Shown: piece after piece, positions 1-9,390 of the stretch
How positions within the stretch are numbered: position 1 is the stretch's first letter
Layout of the letters: every line of letters starts with the position of its first letter
Assembly (NCBI RefSeq): GCF_037039395.1
Contig: NZ_CP146242.1
Coordinates: forward strand, 744,001 to 808,000
Direction of reading: 5' to 3'
Source: Agrobacterium vitis
GTDB lineage: Bacteria > Pseudomonadota > Alphaproteobacteria > Rhizobiales > Rhizobiaceae
Length of the DNA stretch: 64,000 nucleotides
Notes under the pieces: generated by a model
Seen by the model: only the letters and a program-made list of their open reading frames with translations
Databases searched by the model: none
What the model was told of the DNA's origin: nothing
Translations under genes and position numbers: made by a program

Positions 1-1224
1 GCCGGAGCCGATCACATCACGTGCCACCCGCGGATCGATGGTGGGGTGCAAAAGCTGGTCCAGCGACGCCGGCTCGATGCGCGACACCGCTTCGTCCTCA
101 TCGATCAGCCCTTCCGCCACCATATCGACAGCAATCTTCATCGCCGCCTTGGTGGTGCGCTTGCCGGACCGGGTCTGCAACATCCACAACTTGCCGCGCT
201 CGATGGTGAATTCCACATCCTGCATGTCACGGTAATGGGTTTCAAGCTGCGCGCAGACCGCCGTGAACTCGGCAAAGGCCTTGGGCATCAGCTTTTCCAT
301 CGACGGCTTGTCGGAGCCGCTTTCCAGCCGCGCCCGTTCACTCAAGGATTGCGGGGTGCGGATGCCCGCCACCACGTCCTCGCCCTGGGCATTGACCAGA
401 AACTCGCCGTAAAGCTGGTTTTCGCCCGTCGACGGGTTGCGGGTAAACGCCACCCCGGTGGCCGAACTGGAGCCAAGATTGCCAAACACCATGGCCTGGA
501 TATTGACCGCCGTGCCCCAATGGCCGGGAATATTGTGCAGCTGACGATAGGTAATGGCGCGGGCATTCATCCAGCTGGCAAACACCGCTGCCACCGCCCC
601 CCAGAGCTGAACCTCAGGATCTTGCGGAAAGGGTTCGCCCAGCTCATCCTCGATCAATTGCTTGTAGAGGTCAGTCACATGCTGCCATTCATCGGCGCTC
701 AGTTCAGTATCGAGTTCATGGCCAAACCGGCCCTTCTCATGCTCAAGAATTTCCTCGAAAACTTCATGATCCAGCCCCAGAACGACGTCGCCATACATCT
801 GGATGAAGCGGCGGTAACTGTCCCAGGCAAAGCGGGCGTCTCCGGCGCGATGGGCAAGGCCGACCACCGTCTCGTCGTTCAGGCCGAGATTGAGCACCGT
901 ATCCATCATGCCGGGCATAGAAGTGCGCGCACCGGAGCGCACCGACAAAAGCAGGGGATTTTTGGCATTGCCGAACGTGCGTCCGGTCTCGGCTTCGATC
1001 AGGTCGATACCGGCCAGCACCTCTGCCTTCATGTCATCAGCCAGACTGCGGCCATGGGCGTAGAAATGCGTGCAGGCATCCGTGACAATCGTCAAACCCG
1101 GCGGCACGGGCAGGCCAAGACCCGCCATTTCGGCGAGATTGGCCCCTTTGCCGCCCAAATGTTCAACATCGCCAGCGCCGCCCTCAGCCTTGCCGGCGCC
1201 GAAGCTGTAGACCCACTTCCCCAT
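1..1224 (-). CDS. ppdK: pyruvate, phosphate dikinase, N-terminal part (runs off left edge)
   Basis: The enzyme interconverts pyruvate, ATP and Pi with PEP, AMP and PPi in the cytoplasm; in rhizobia it contributes to gluconeogenic PEP supply. The reading frame is open on the minus strand from ATG at 1224 to base 1, giving the first 408 residues. It begins MGKWVYSFGAG and shows the PPDK_N landmarks: GGKGANLAEM near residue 25, LPVPPGLTI near 42, and SVRSGARTSMPGMMDT near 95. Family length is close to 890 residues, so more than half (the phosphohistidine and PEP-binding domains) lies outside the window. A tandem palindromic repeat sits just upstream. Confidence 0.95.
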   Translation of the reverse strand, partial: MGKWVYSFGAGKAEGGAGDVEHLGGKGANLAEMAGLGLPVPPGLTIVTDACTHFYAHGRSLADDMKAEVLAGIDLIEAETGRTFGNAKNPLLLSVRSGARTSMPGMMDTVLNLGLNDETVVGLAHRAGDARFAWDSYRRFIQMYGDVVLGLDHEVFEEILEHEKGRFGHELDTELSADEWQHVTDLYKQLIEDELGEPFPQDPEVQLWGAVAAVFASWMNARAITYRQLHNIPGHWGTAVNIQAMVFGNLGSSSATGVAFTRNPSTGENQLYGEFLVNAQGEDVVAGIRTPQSLSERARLESGSDKPSMEKLMPKAFAEFTAVCAQLETHYRDMQDVEFTIERGKLWMLQTRSGKRTTKAAMKIAVDMVAEGLIDEDEAVSRIEPASLDQLLHPTIDPRVARDVIGSG

Positions 1225-1260
1225 GGTCGTTTTCTTTCTCCGCCCGACTGTTCTTGTTTT

Positions 1261-1367
1261 CGCATCGGATGACCCGAAAACCGGTTCCCACTTTTCGGTC
1301 CGATGCTTGTATCTCCGCATCGGATGACCCGAAAACCGGTTCCCACTTTTCGGTCCGATGCTTGTAT
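1261..1367. repeat. two tandem copies of a 52-bp palindromic rhizobial repeat
   Basis: Two essentially identical copies lie at 1261-1312 and 1316-1367, period 55 bp. Each is an imperfect palindrome: the outer arms are GCATCGGA and TCCGATGC and the inner arms CCGAAAA and TTTTCGG. The core (ACCGGTTCCCACTTTTCGG) resembles an intergenic repeat I know as common in Rhizobiaceae. It lies in the ppdK leader, 37 bp upstream of the start codon on that strand, so it could form stacked hairpins in the mRNA. Function unknown. Confidence 0.8.
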
Positions 1368-1570
1368 CCCTCAAAAGACTTAGCGCATTCGCGTTCCGTT
1401 GAAAATCTCATAATATCAATCGTATCCCGCATTGCAGCATAATTGCGGCATCCCGCGCTAAAGATCAACGCGGCGAGGCTCGGTGCGGTATTGTGGAACG
1501 GCTGGAACCGGAAAGAGGCCAACCCCTGTTTCGGGGGCGATTTTCTTTGTCAACCCATTGATATTTCAAT

Positions 1571-1608
1571 AATTTGCGACGGAATGTCGCAAATTGGCTC
1601 AACCAATT
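1571..1608. promoter_or_regulatory. two adjacent perfect dyads upstream of the IalB-like gene
   Basis: A perfect inverted repeat AATTTGCGAC-GGAAT-GTCGCAAATT (1571-1595) runs into a second one, AATTGG-CTCAA-CCAATT (1592-1608). Both are AT-rich relative to the region and lie about 95-130 bp before the start at 1702. Such paired dyads suggest a repressor or activator site. I do not recognise the regulator. No T-run follows, so this is not a classical terminator. Confidence 0.45.
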
Positions 1609-1701
1609 GTGAAGAGAAATTAACGTCTCGGTAACCTCATGGCCGGCTGATTGGGGTAGAGAACAAACCGCTACTCACTCAACCAAAGGAGATTGCCAGA
1701 T

Positions 1702-2205
1702 ATGTCATCACTACAAACCGTTGCATTAATGCTTGCCATTCTTGGGTTTTCGGCGAGCTTTGCATCGGCAGCACCTCGGATGGTCAAGCAGTTCGATCAC
1801 TGGGGGCTGTTTTCCTATAAGGATGGCGGCAAGACCGTTTGCTACGTGCTGTCCGTGCCTTCAAAGGAAGATCCTGTTGGCATCGACCATGGCAAGAATT
1901 TCTTCCTGATCGCCCCGAAAAAAACCGGCGGCGTCAATTATTACCCCCAGGCCGTGATGGGCTACGACGTCGCTCAGGGCTCGACCATCGACGTGAACGT
2001 CGATGACAAGACGTTCCAGATGGTGCCGAAAGCCAATGTCGGCTGGACCCGGCTGGAAGCAGAGGACGCAAAGGTGATTGCCGCCATGAAGCAAGGCCGC
2101 CGGATGACCGTGAAGACCACCTCGAAGCGTGGCACCCACACGACCTATACCTATTCGCTCCAGGGCGTTTCGGCGGCGCTGAAACAGGCCCAGGCCTGCC
2201 GCTGA
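1702..2205 (+). CDS. secreted IalB-family (invasion associated locus B) protein
   Basis: Encodes 167 residues. ATG at 1702 is preceded by AAAGGAGA with 9-nt spacing; an in-frame TTG nine bases earlier is less likely. The N-terminus (MSSLQTVALMLAILG to SFASA) is a Sec signal peptide with a cut after about residue 23. The mature part contains WGLFSYKDGGKTVCYVLS near residue 35 and a terminal cysteine (QAQACR), the two cysteines being expected to pair in the periplasm. The pattern matches the IalB family (PF06776), named from Bartonella invasion work; its role in plant-associated rhizobia is not settled. A second, divergent IalB protein is at 54518. Confidence 0.8.
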   Translation: MSSLQTVALMLAILGFSASFASAAPRMVKQFDHWGLFSYKDGGKTVCYVLSVPSKEDPVGIDHGKNFFLIAPKKTGGVNYYPQAVMGYDVAQGSTIDVNVDDKTFQMVPKANVGWTRLEAEDAKVIAAMKQGRRMTVKTTSKRGTHTTYTYSLQGVSAALKQAQACR

Positions 2206-2384
2206 CATGTCCAAAACCGACAATGCCTGAAAAATGCACCCTGACCACCAAAGGTGGTTTCACACAAAGGCTCCGCGATGACGACGCATCCTCGCCGTCA
2301 ACAGATTTCGACGATCTCAAATGCATCAATGCCTTAAGTCATTCGAAAGCTGAATACGGTCCGTCATTTTCGGTGGCTCCCCGT

Positions 2385-2942
2385 GTGAACCGCCGCGCCC
2401 TGTTGCCCATGCTGCTGCTGACCCCGTTGATCGGGGCGGCAAGCCTGCTTGCGCCCGGCACGGCTGCGGCCATGCCGATGCTGCGGCAGAAGGGTCGCGT
2501 TACCGGCTATCCGCTGCCGCGCTTTGCTTCGCTAAAGGCCGACAGGGTGCGAATGCGGGCTGGCCCTTCTACCGATTACCCGGTTCGCTTTATCTACGAG
2601 GCCCGGGGCCTGCCGGTGGAAATCATCGAGGAATACGACAATTGGCGACAGGTTCGCGATAGCGACGGCACCAGCGGCTGGATGTCCGCTGTCATGCTCA
2701 GCGGGGCGCGCACCGGTCTTGTCGCCCCCTGGCGCGGCTCGAAAGGCGATCTCGTCATGCTGCGCGACCGCCCCCTTGCCACGGCTGCCGTCACCGCCCA
2801 ACTCCAGCCACGGGTACGGCTAAAAATCCGCGACTGCGACGGGCATTGGTGTTCAGTCTCGGTAGAACGAGGTGGCCCTTCCGGCTTTGTCCGGCAGGGC
2901 CTGGTGTGGGGCGTTTATCCCGGCGAAACCATCGGTAATTGA
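2385..2942 (+). CDS. secreted bacterial SH3-domain protein
   Basis: From the GTG at 2385 the product is 185 residues: VNRRALLPMLLLTPLIG... ending ...GTAAA is a signal peptide. It is followed by an SH3-like domain with the usual VRMRAGPSTDYPV and YDNWRQVRDSDGTSGWM blocks and a second half-repeat around DGHWCSVSV. Such domains bind peptidoglycan or assist envelope enzymes; no catalytic domain is present. The frame is open back to an ATG at 2223, but that stretch has poor codon use (rare TTA, AGT) and would bury the signal peptide, so I prefer 2385 (or GTG 2373). It follows the IalB-like gene by about 180 bp. Confidence 0.75.
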   Translation: MNRRALLPMLLLTPLIGAASLLAPGTAAAMPMLRQKGRVTGYPLPRFASLKADRVRMRAGPSTDYPVRFIYEARGLPVEIIEEYDNWRQVRDSDGTSGWMSAVMLSGARTGLVAPWRGSKGDLVMLRDRPLATAAVTAQLQPRVRLKIRDCDGHWCSVSVERGGPSGFVRQGLVWGVYPGETIGN

Positions 2943-2993
2943 CGTTTTACAACCAGAATGCCGGACCGCTTCCCAAGCAAGATCCGCAGACGG

Positions 2994-4244
2994 TCAAGGC
3001 TTGACCATGGAGGGCGTTGCATGGCCCGGCACACCCTTCGCGGTGCTATCCTGCGGCAGGTCGCGCAGCCGCGACAATAGCAGAACGGTTGCGATACCGG
3101 CGATAACAGCCACCGGCACGATCGCCATCAATACCTCGGTCGGCGAGCGTCCAGCGGCAATCAAACCACCGGCAAACAGCGGCCCGACCACCGAACCGAA
3201 ACGTCCGACGGCAACGGCAAGTCCCACGCCGGTACCGCGAACATCAGGCGCGTAGCATTGCGGCGCAATGCCGTAGAGCAGCGACTGGGCCGCCATGACG
3301 CTCACCCCGATCAAGGCGCCAGCGATGGCATTGGCGGCAAAATTGGCCGGTGCCAATCCGAGCAGCACGAGAGACGCGACCAGGAGAAGGAAGCAGAGCG
3401 AGCCGTTGAGGACCTTGCGTTTCCCGTCAAGGAACCAACCGCCCGTCAAACCGCCCACGGCCCCGGCAATATTGAAGATCACCTGGATAAGGCCGGCCTG
3501 CTGGCGATCCAGCCCGCGCGTGACGAGAAGCGTCGGCAACCAGTTGAGCAGAAGATAGAGCACCATGATGCCGAAGAAGAAACCCGTCCAGAGCAGGATG
3601 CTGCGCAGCGCCGTATCGGCGGAGAACACCTGACGCCAGGCGCCTTCCTTCCTGGTCTTTTCCGACTTTTCAACCTTGAGCTGCGGCAGCATCATAAACA
3701 GTGGCAGCACGAGCAGCATCGGCATGATGCCGCCGGCAATGAAAATGGTGCGCCAGTCATCATGCAGGCCGGCCATGGCCACCACGCTGGCAATCGCCCC
3801 ACCAAACGGAATACCGGCATACATGATCGACACGGCCCGACCGCGACGCTCCGGCGTGGTCGATTCGACAGCTATGGCCACCAGGTTCGGCAACGCTCCG
3901 CCCAGGCCGACGCCGGTGAGAAAGCGCATGGCGATCAACCCTTCCACGGATGTGACTGCTGCCGTAGCGAGCGAGAAGATCCCGAAGATGAAAAGCGCCA
4001 GGCTAAGACCCAAACGGCGTCCGAACCGGTCGGAGATCATGCCGCCGGAAACGGCGCCAAAGATCAGGCCAAATGTCGCCGAGGAAAAGAATAGTCCCAT
4101 CTGGGCGGGTGTCAGCCCGAAGACCGGCGCCAGTTTCGGCGCCGCCACGCCCGCAGCCTGAAGGTCGAAACCTTCAATCATCGCCGCCAGAAAAACCAGA
4201 AAAATGATCCGGGACGAGCCCGGTCGCGATGTTGTCGACAGCAT
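2994..4244 (-). CDS. MFS transporter, aromatic acid:H+ symporter (AAHS) type
   Basis: About 416 residues with 12 predicted membrane segments in the inner membrane. The first helix carries MIEGFDLQAAGVAAP, the DxQ/DGFD-type signature of AAHS carriers (MhpT, PcaK, BenK), and the loop between helices 2 and 3 has SDRFGRRLGL, the MFS A-motif. Likely substrate is an aromatic or hydroxyaromatic acid, closest in look to 3-hydroxyphenylpropionate transporters, but no catabolic genes are next to it. ATG 4244 has GGGAGG just upstream; ATG 4256 is an alternative. It is convergent with the SH3 gene. A 17-bp palindrome lies 119 bp upstream. Confidence 0.85.
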   Translation of the reverse strand: MLSTTSRPGSSRIIFLVFLAAMIEGFDLQAAGVAAPKLAPVFGLTPAQMGLFFSSATFGLIFGAVSGGMISDRFGRRLGLSLALFIFGIFSLATAAVTSVEGLIAMRFLTGVGLGGALPNLVAIAVESTTPERRGRAVSIMYAGIPFGGAIASVVAMAGLHDDWRTIFIAGGIMPMLLVLPLFMMLPQLKVEKSEKTRKEGAWRQVFSADTALRSILLWTGFFFGIMVLYLLLNWLPTLLVTRGLDRQQAGLIQVIFNIAGAVGGLTGGWFLDGKRKVLNGSLCFLLLVASLVLLGLAPANFAANAIAGALIGVSVMAAQSLLYGIAPQCYAPDVRGTGVGLAVAVGRFGSVVGPLFAGGLIAAGRSPTEVLMAIVPVAVIAGIATVLLLSRLRDLPQDSTAKGVPGHATPSMVKP

Positions 4245-4362
4245 AATGCCTCCCATTGATGCCGATAACGGTTCAACCGCTCGCCTCCTCGCGCCCGGTC
4301 AGACCTTTTGGATAATCCCTCAGCCATCCTGACCGCGCCATCTGCGCGGCAAGATGCCGTAA

Positions 4363-4379
4363 AGTATGTTGAGCATACT
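4363..4379. promoter_or_regulatory. palindromic operator candidate for the MFS carrier
   Basis: AGTATG-TTGAG-CATACT is a perfect 6+6 dyad with a 5-bp spacer in the leader of the MFS gene on the minus strand. Size and symmetry fit a dimeric HTH repressor (GntR or IclR-like), which commonly controls aromatic-acid carriers, but no regulator gene is adjacent. Confidence 0.4.
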
Positions 4380-4491
4380 ATTGGAATTGGCATTTAGCAA
4401 TCGTGGCTTGCTGGAGAGGCGAAAATCTCTCCGATCAAAGCGAGACCTCTATTTTCTATTTAAATACAAAGGATTGCAGCCTCTCAGACCA

Positions 4492-4908
4492 TCAACCGGG
4501 AGCACGCGCCAAGGCGGTCTTTTCCGCCTCGCTTGGCGCGCCGAGAAAGATCTCGCCTTCCGCCTGGTCCTGAATAAGCATCACCGCATGCTTGCCATCG
4601 GCGGAAAACAGCACACGAACGGCGCTTTGCTCGCAGCGTTTTGGCTGGCAGGCGTAGAATAACTGCATGGGCTTGGCGTCAACGGGCATTTCGACGGAAG
4701 CGAGCCCGATATAATCATCCTTGCGGACCATGTTCAGTACCCAAAGCGGGATGCCCTGACGACCGCGCACCAGCCCCGTCAGCGCATCACGATGCGGCTT
4801 GGAGGTTTTCACGGTCTGCGCAAGGAAATTGCCGGAAAGATTTTCGGCTGCTGCCGGAATCGCAAAAAGGCAGGCAAGAGCGGTCAGCAGCAGTATCCAG
4901 CGGGCCAT
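4492..4908 (-). CDS. Ivy-like lysozyme inhibitor, periplasmic
   Basis: 138 residues with a clear signal peptide (MARWILLLTALACLFAIPAAA). The mature part carries YACQPKRCEQSAVRVLFSAD around residue 85, which fits the Ivy signature: a short loop between two cysteines (CKPHDC in E. coli Ivy) followed by a strand rich in V/L/F. In Ivy this loop enters the active site of C-type lysozyme. Here the loop reads CQPKRC, so the histidine and aspartate of the canonical loop are replaced and potency is uncertain. It stands alone between the MFS carrier and the toxin-antitoxin remnant. Family call is by motif only. Confidence 0.7.
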   Translation of the reverse strand: MARWILLLTALACLFAIPAAAENLSGNFLAQTVKTSKPHRDALTGLVRGRQGIPLWVLNMVRKDDYIGLASVEMPVDAKPMQLFYACQPKRCEQSAVRVLFSADGKHAVMLIQDQAEGEIFLGAPSEAEKTALARAPG

Positions 4909-4972
4909 GCAAATCTCCTGTCAAATATCTGGCCTCGCCCGCCGGTAACGCCAATTGGGCAAGGCCAGCCCA

Positions 4973-5302
4973 TCACGCAGTCTGCTTCACATAAATGTCC
5001 GGGTCGAAATCAACCCGTTTGGCCTTGCCATCGGGCATTTTCAAAACGATTTCGACACCGCCCCCGATGGAATGCATGTAGCGAACGATCGACGATATCA
5101 GCACATCATCAGCATTTTCCATTTTCGAAACGGTATTCTGCGTCATGGCGGCTCCTGATGCGACCTCCTGCTGCGTAGCATGCATGGCCTTGCGCACCTC
5201 CGCCAAAGCCTTACCCAGACGACGCTCTTGACGTTTTGCGTCAAGCCGAACACGAACATCGTCGGGGAGTTCAGCGCGTAACGTCTTCCAATCAGTGCTC
5301 AT
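4973..5302 (-). CDS. XRE/HigA-type antitoxin, helix-turn-helix
   Basis: 109 residues. The centre (ATQQEVASGAAMTQNTVSKMENADD, about residues 42-66) is a Cro/CI-type HTH, followed by ISSIVRYMHSIGGGVEIVLKMPDG, the C-terminal strand typical of HigA2-class antitoxins. The gene starts inside the end of the upstream ORF (11-bp overlap), the usual toxin-first HigBA order with translational coupling. It should bind its own promoter and repress it. The partner is damaged (see next entry), so this may now act as a free repressor. Confidence 0.85.
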   Translation of the reverse strand: MSTDWKTLRAELPDDVRVRLDAKRQERRLGKALAEVRKAMHATQQEVASGAAMTQNTVSKMENADDVLISSIVRYMHSIGGGVEIVLKMPDGKAKRVDFDPDIYVKQTA

Positions 5303-5510
5303 TGAGCTTGGTCCTGATCTCTTTCATATTGGCATGATCCGAACCAGAAAGTGTACCCACCTCAGGACGACCCAAAAACGGGCTATCGTCTTCGAGATGG
5401 TCCAACAATTCGCCAACCAATTCCTTCAAACCCCAGCCCTTCAAACCGAAGCCTAGTGCCTTCCACTCAGGAATGAAGTCGGAATGGAACCGCACGATGT
5501 ATATCATCAA
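5292..5510 (-). CDS. RelE/HigB-type toxin remnant with internal deletion
   Basis: 72 residues against about 105-120 for intact relatives. The first 60 residues keep the family pattern (IVRFHSDFIPEW, LGRPEVGTLSGSDHANMKEIR). Straight after MKEIR comes TKLNEH and stop. The block that normally follows, the strands with GVWRVAFAFDP and the basic residues needed for mRNA cleavage, is absent. The tail and its overlap with the antitoxin start are kept, so the loss looks like an in-frame internal deletion rather than a frameshift. I infer that the toxin is inactive. Confidence 0.75.
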   Translation of the reverse strand: MMIYIVRFHSDFIPEWKALGFGLKGWGLKELVGELLDHLEDDSPFLGRPEVGTLSGSDHANMKEIRTKLNEH

Positions 5511-5562
5511 TCATCCAAAAATATATATTTAAAGATATAAAAACAAGAGCCGTCGAAGACGG

Positions 5563-8500
5563 TCACACAGCCTCGCGCAATTGCTCCGCCGTCTGCAAGT
5601 CCACCGACACCAGTTGCGAGACGCCCTGTTCGGCCATGGTGACGCCGAACAGGCGGTTCATGCGGGCCATGGTGATCGGATTGTGGGTGATGATCACGAA
5701 ACGGGTTTGCGTGGAGGCCGCCATTTCGTCCATCAGGTTGCAATAGCGCTCGACATTGTGGTCGTCGAGTGGCGCATCGACCTCGTCCAGCACGCAGATC
5801 GGCGCGGGATTGGTGAGGAAGACCGCGAAAATCAGCGCCATCGCGGTTAGAGCCTGTTCGCCGCCCGATAGCAGCGTCATGGTCTGCGGCTTCTTGCCGG
5901 GCGGGCGGGCGAGGATTTCGAGGCCGGCATCCAGCGGATCGTCACTTTCAATCAGCTGCAATTCCGCCGTGCCACCGTTGAACAAGTGGGTGAACAGCCG
6001 CTGGAACTGCGCATTGACCACGTCGAAAGCCGCCACCAGCCGTTCCCGGCCCTCACGGTTCAGGCTCTGGATCGCCCCACGCAGCTTGCGGATCGCGTCG
6101 ATCACGTCGTCGCGCTCCTTGATCAGGGCTGCGAGCTTGTCGGACAATTCCTTCTGTTCTTCATCGGCGCGCAGATTGACGGCGCCCAGCCGTTCGCGCT
6201 CGATTTTCAGCCGGTCCAGATCGCGCTCGACTTCGCGCAGGTCAGGGATCGCGTCATCGGGTTTCAGCCCGGTCAGGCGGAAGGCCTCATGCGGGCCGAC
6301 ATTGAGCGCTTCCTGAATGCGGGCCTCGGCATCCTTGCGCCGCTCGCGTCCAGACAGCAACCGTTCTTCCGCCCGGCCCCGCCGCTCACGCGCCTCAGCC
6401 AGCGCCGACAAGGCGCTAGCAGCGACCTGATCGGCCTGACGCTGGCGGGCCTCCGCCTCCACCAGCCGGTCGGCAGCGGCGCGCCGGGCGGCTTCAGCCT
6501 TGTCCAACTCGCCCATCAGCAACCGGCGCTTTTCATCGAATTCGTCGGGGGCGGCTTCCAGCTCGGCCATTTCGTCGCGGGCTTCCGCCTCGCGTTCCCT
6601 CAGCGTGGCGATATGCTGAGCGGCACTTGCCGCACGCTGCGCCCAGCTTTGCCGCTCCTGACGGATTGCCATGATCCGGCGCTGGCGCTGGTCGTTTTCG
6701 CGGGCAAACCCTTCATGGCGGGCACGGGCTTCGGCCACCAGACCGCGACCGGTGGCGACCTCCATCTGCAATTGCCGCAATTGGTCGTCCAGCGCCGTCA
6801 GGTCAGCCTGATCGGCAAGGGCAATCTGCGCTTCTTCCGCTAGGCTTTCGGCCTCTTCGATCTGGGCGCGAAGACCGTTTACCGCCTCTTCCACCACGGC
6901 GCGGCGGCGCAGCAGATCGCCGCTAGCACGCTCGGCAGCGCTCAACGCCTCGCGGGCTTCAGAGAGTTGGCGCAGAATTAACCGTTGGCGCTCACGCACG
7001 TCCGCAAGACGCGCTTCGCTCGACATCACCGTCTCGCGCGCTGCCGTCAATTGTTCTTCAGCGTCTTCCAGCCCGATACGAGCCTCGTCAACCTCTTCTT
7101 CCAACGCCTTCAAACGGTTCTTCTGGGCAAGGCGAAGGGCCGCCGCACTCGGCGCTTCAGAGCCTGTGACATGGCCATCCCAACGATAGACGGCCCCCTC
7201 CCGCGTCACCAGCCGCTGGCCGGGTTTCAGGTCCGGTTGCAGGCGTTGGGCGGTGGCCGCATCGGTGATGCCGATCTGTTTCAGCCTGCGCAGCAAAGCT
7301 TGCGGCGCCGACACATGCGTGGCGAGAGCGACGATGCCAGCGGGCAAAGCCGGGTCATCACTATCAGGCCCGGGCATGGCCCAATGGGCAGGCGCACGCG
7401 CATCGAGCGGGCTTTCCAGATCGTCGCCAAGGGCGGCACCCAGCGCGGTTTCAAAGCCGCGCTCCACCGTCAGTGCGTCGGCCACCGGCGAAAATTCTCC
7501 GGCGCTGGCCGAAGCGGCCAACATTTTGGCAATGGTTTTCGCCTCGGTTTCCAGCGCCGCCAATACGGAGCGCGCAGCCTCCACCGGGCCACGGGCCAGC
7601 GCCTCGGCCCGGCGTGCGGCGCTTAAAGCCTCTTCCGCTTGCGCCACCGTAGTTTCGGCCTCTTCCACGGCATATTCACCGGCTTCCAACGCCTCGCGCT
7701 TTTCCTCCGGGTCCGGCAGGGCAGCGAGCTTTTGCGCCACCGCGTCCAGTTCGCGGCCTGCCTCTTCGGCCTGACGCTCCAGCCGCAAGCGCTTGTCAGC
7801 GAGGTCGCGTAGCGCCCGTTCCAACTGGTTGCGCCCGGCTGCCGCCTCGGCGCGTTCGGCGGTGGCAGCGGCAAAGCGGGCTTCGCTGTCGGCAAGACTG
7901 GCGGAAGCGTCTTCAAGCGCGATGCGCAGATCGTCGGCCTCCTGGCCGCTTTCCGTCAGCACCTCTTCCAGTTCGGCTTCCTCGGCCGCGAGCCGCTCGA
8001 GAATTTCGGCATTGTCATCGACCAGCCGCTGCTCGCGGGCAATATCTTCTTCCAGCTGCAACAGCCGCCGGGTTAGTTCGTCACGACGTTTGAACAGCCG
8101 TCCGGCATCTTCCTCCAGCTGGCTGCGGGCAATCTGCAAGCGTTGCAGGGAGGCTGCGGCCTTGACCTCTTCGTCACGCAATTCCGGCAATTGCAGGCTG
8201 GCAATGGCTTGCGCCTTGGCCGCCTCCATCTGCTCCTGCGCCCGTTCGGCCACCAGCGAGGTCGTCTCGTTGAGCGAGGCTTCCGCCTCGGCCTCGGCCT
8301 GCCGCGCTTCCGTCCAGCGGATGTGCAGCAGCATGGCATCGCGGGCGCGGATATCGGCGGACAGCATCTTGAAGCGATTGGCCTGACGGGCTTGGCGTTT
8401 CAGGCTCTCGATCTGGCTTTCCAGCTGGGCGACAATATCCTCCAGCCGCTCCAGATTGGTTTCGGCGGCGCGCAACCGCAGTTCCGCCTCATGGCGGCGC

Positions 8501-9024
8501 GAATGCAGGCCGGAAATTCCGGCGGCCTCTTCCAGCAATTGCCGGCGTGCCTGCGGCTTGGCCTGGATCAGCTCGCCAATCCGCCCCTGGCCAACCATCG
8601 ACGGTGAACGCGCCCCGGTCGAGGCATCGGCAAACAGCAATTGCACATCCTTGGCGCGGGCTTCCTTGCCATTGATGCGATAGACCGAACCGTTTTCCCG
8701 CTCGATACGGCGGCTGACCTGGATTTCGTCGCTGTCATTGAAAGCGGCGGGCGCGGTGCGGTCGGAATTGTCGAGATAAAGCCCAACCTCTGCCGAATTG
8801 CGGGCGGGGCGATTGCCGGAGCCGGAAAAGATCACGTCGTCCATGCCGGAAGCGCGCATGTTCTTATAGGAGTTTTCCCCCATCACCCAGCGCAGCGCCT
8901 CGACCAGATTGGACTTGCCGCAGCCGTTCGGCCCGACAACCCCGGTCAATCCGCGCTCGATGATGAATTCGGTCGGTTCGACGAAGGATTTGAAGCCGAC
9001 AACCCGAAGCTTGGTGAACTTCAT
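5563..9024 (-). CDS. smc: chromosome segregation ATPase SMC
   Basis: 1153 residues, full length for alphaproteobacterial SMC. The N-terminal ATPase half has Walker [10 protein letters not shown] (residues 31-39) and the Q-loop [11 protein letters not shown]. Two long heptad-rich coiled coils (about 165-490 and 650-980) flank a hinge around 500-640. The C-terminal half has the ABC signature [13 protein letters not shown] and Walker [15 protein letters not shown]. It dimerises at the hinge and works with ScpA/ScpB to organise and separate chromosomes. ATG 9024 opens on the canonical [14 protein letters not shown]. It lies 289 bp from a DsbA-family gene of the same strand. Confidence 0.97.
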   Translation of the reverse strand: MKFTKLRVVGFKSFVEPTEFIIERGLTGVVGPNGCGKSNLVEALRWVMGENSYKNMRASGMDDVIFSGSGNRPARNSAEVGLYLDNSDRTAPAAFNDSDEIQVSRRIERENGSVYRINGKEARAKDVQLLFADASTGARSPSMVGQGRIGELIQAKPQARRQLLEEAAGISGLHSRRHEAELRLRAAETNLERLEDIVAQLESQIESLKRQARQANRFKMLSADIRARDAMLLHIRWTEARQAEAEAEASLNETTSLVAERAQEQMEAAKAQAIASLQLPELRDEEVKAAASLQRLQIARSQLEEDAGRLFKRRDELTRRLLQLEEDIAREQRLVDDNAEILERLAAEEAELEEVLTESGQEADDLRIALEDASASLADSEARFAAATAERAEAAAGRNQLERALRDLADKRLRLERQAEEAGRELDAVAQKLAALPDPEEKREALEAGEYAVEEAETTVAQAEEALSAARRAEALARGPVEAARSVLAALETEAKTIAKMLAASASAGEFSPVADALTVERGFETALGAALGDDLESPLDARAPAHWAMPGPDSDDPALPAGIVALATHVSAPQALLRRLKQIGITDAATAQRLQPDLKPGQRLVTREGAVYRWDGHVTGSEAPSAAALRLAQKNRLKALEEEVDEARIGLEDAEEQLTAARETVMSSEARLADVRERQRLILRQLSEAREALSAAERASGDLLRRRAVVEEAVNGLRAQIEEAESLAEEAQIALADQADLTALDDQLRQLQMEVATGRGLVAEARARHEGFARENDQRQRRIMAIRQERQSWAQRAASAAQHIATLREREAEARDEMAELEAAPDEFDEKRRLLMGELDKAEAARRAAADRLVEAEARQRQADQVAASALSALAEARERRGRAEERLLSGRERRKDAEARIQEALNVGPHEAFRLTGLKPDDAIPDLREVERDLDRLKIERERLGAVNLRADEEQKELSDKLAALIKERDDVIDAIRKLRGAIQSLNREGRERLVAAFDVVNAQFQRLFTHLFNGGTAELQLIESDDPLDAGLEILARPPGKKPQTMTLLSGGEQALTAMALIFAVFLTNPAPICVLDEVDAPLDDHNVERYCNLMDEMAASTQTRFVIITHNPITMARMNRLFGVTMAEQGVSQLVSVDLQTAEQLREAV

Positions 9025-9131
9025 GGGCCTATCCCAACAAAGAGATCCTCAGGAGCAGCAGCCTCTGAAGCGTATTGTCTGCCAGATTGGGAAGGTTTTT
9101 GAAAGGAACAGTCAAAAGGAAGACCGTGTGG

Positions 9132-9268
9132 CTCCCCCTCACCCCGCCTCCGCTGCGCTCGGCGGACCTCTCCCCGCTGGGGAGAGGAGACCCGAGACGC
9201 TGCGGCTCCTGACTCTTCTCCCCGGCGGGGAGAAGGTGGCGGCAGAGGCAAGAGGGGGGCGAAGCCCA
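9132..9268. repeat. intergenic repeat with two GC-rich hairpins
   Basis: The 366-bp gap between smc and the DsbA gene holds no gene but a GC-rich element beginning GGCTCCCCCTCACCCCGCC. It contains two 21-bp hairpins: CCTCTCCCC-GCT-GGGGAGAGG at 9167-9187 and CTTCTCCCC-GGC-GGGGAGAAG at 9215-9235. The composition (CTCCCCCTC... AGAGGGGGGC) resembles dispersed repeats in Rhizobiaceae intergenic regions. In RNA it would fold strongly and may end transcription from the DsbA gene. Confidence 0.7.
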
Positions 9269-9390
9269 ATACTGATGAATTTCGTAACGCAATAGCCGCA
9301 GGTCGGTCTGCATAGATCAACCCTGACACCGGCCACAAAAAAACGGGCGCATGGCTTTCGCCACCGCCCGCCTTGATCGGATGCGCAGTG

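Noticed and set aside
46..1272. 408-codon plus-strand frame
   Set aside because: It is the antisense of ppdK; the minus strand reads as a clear PPDK N-terminus, while this frame shows no family pattern.
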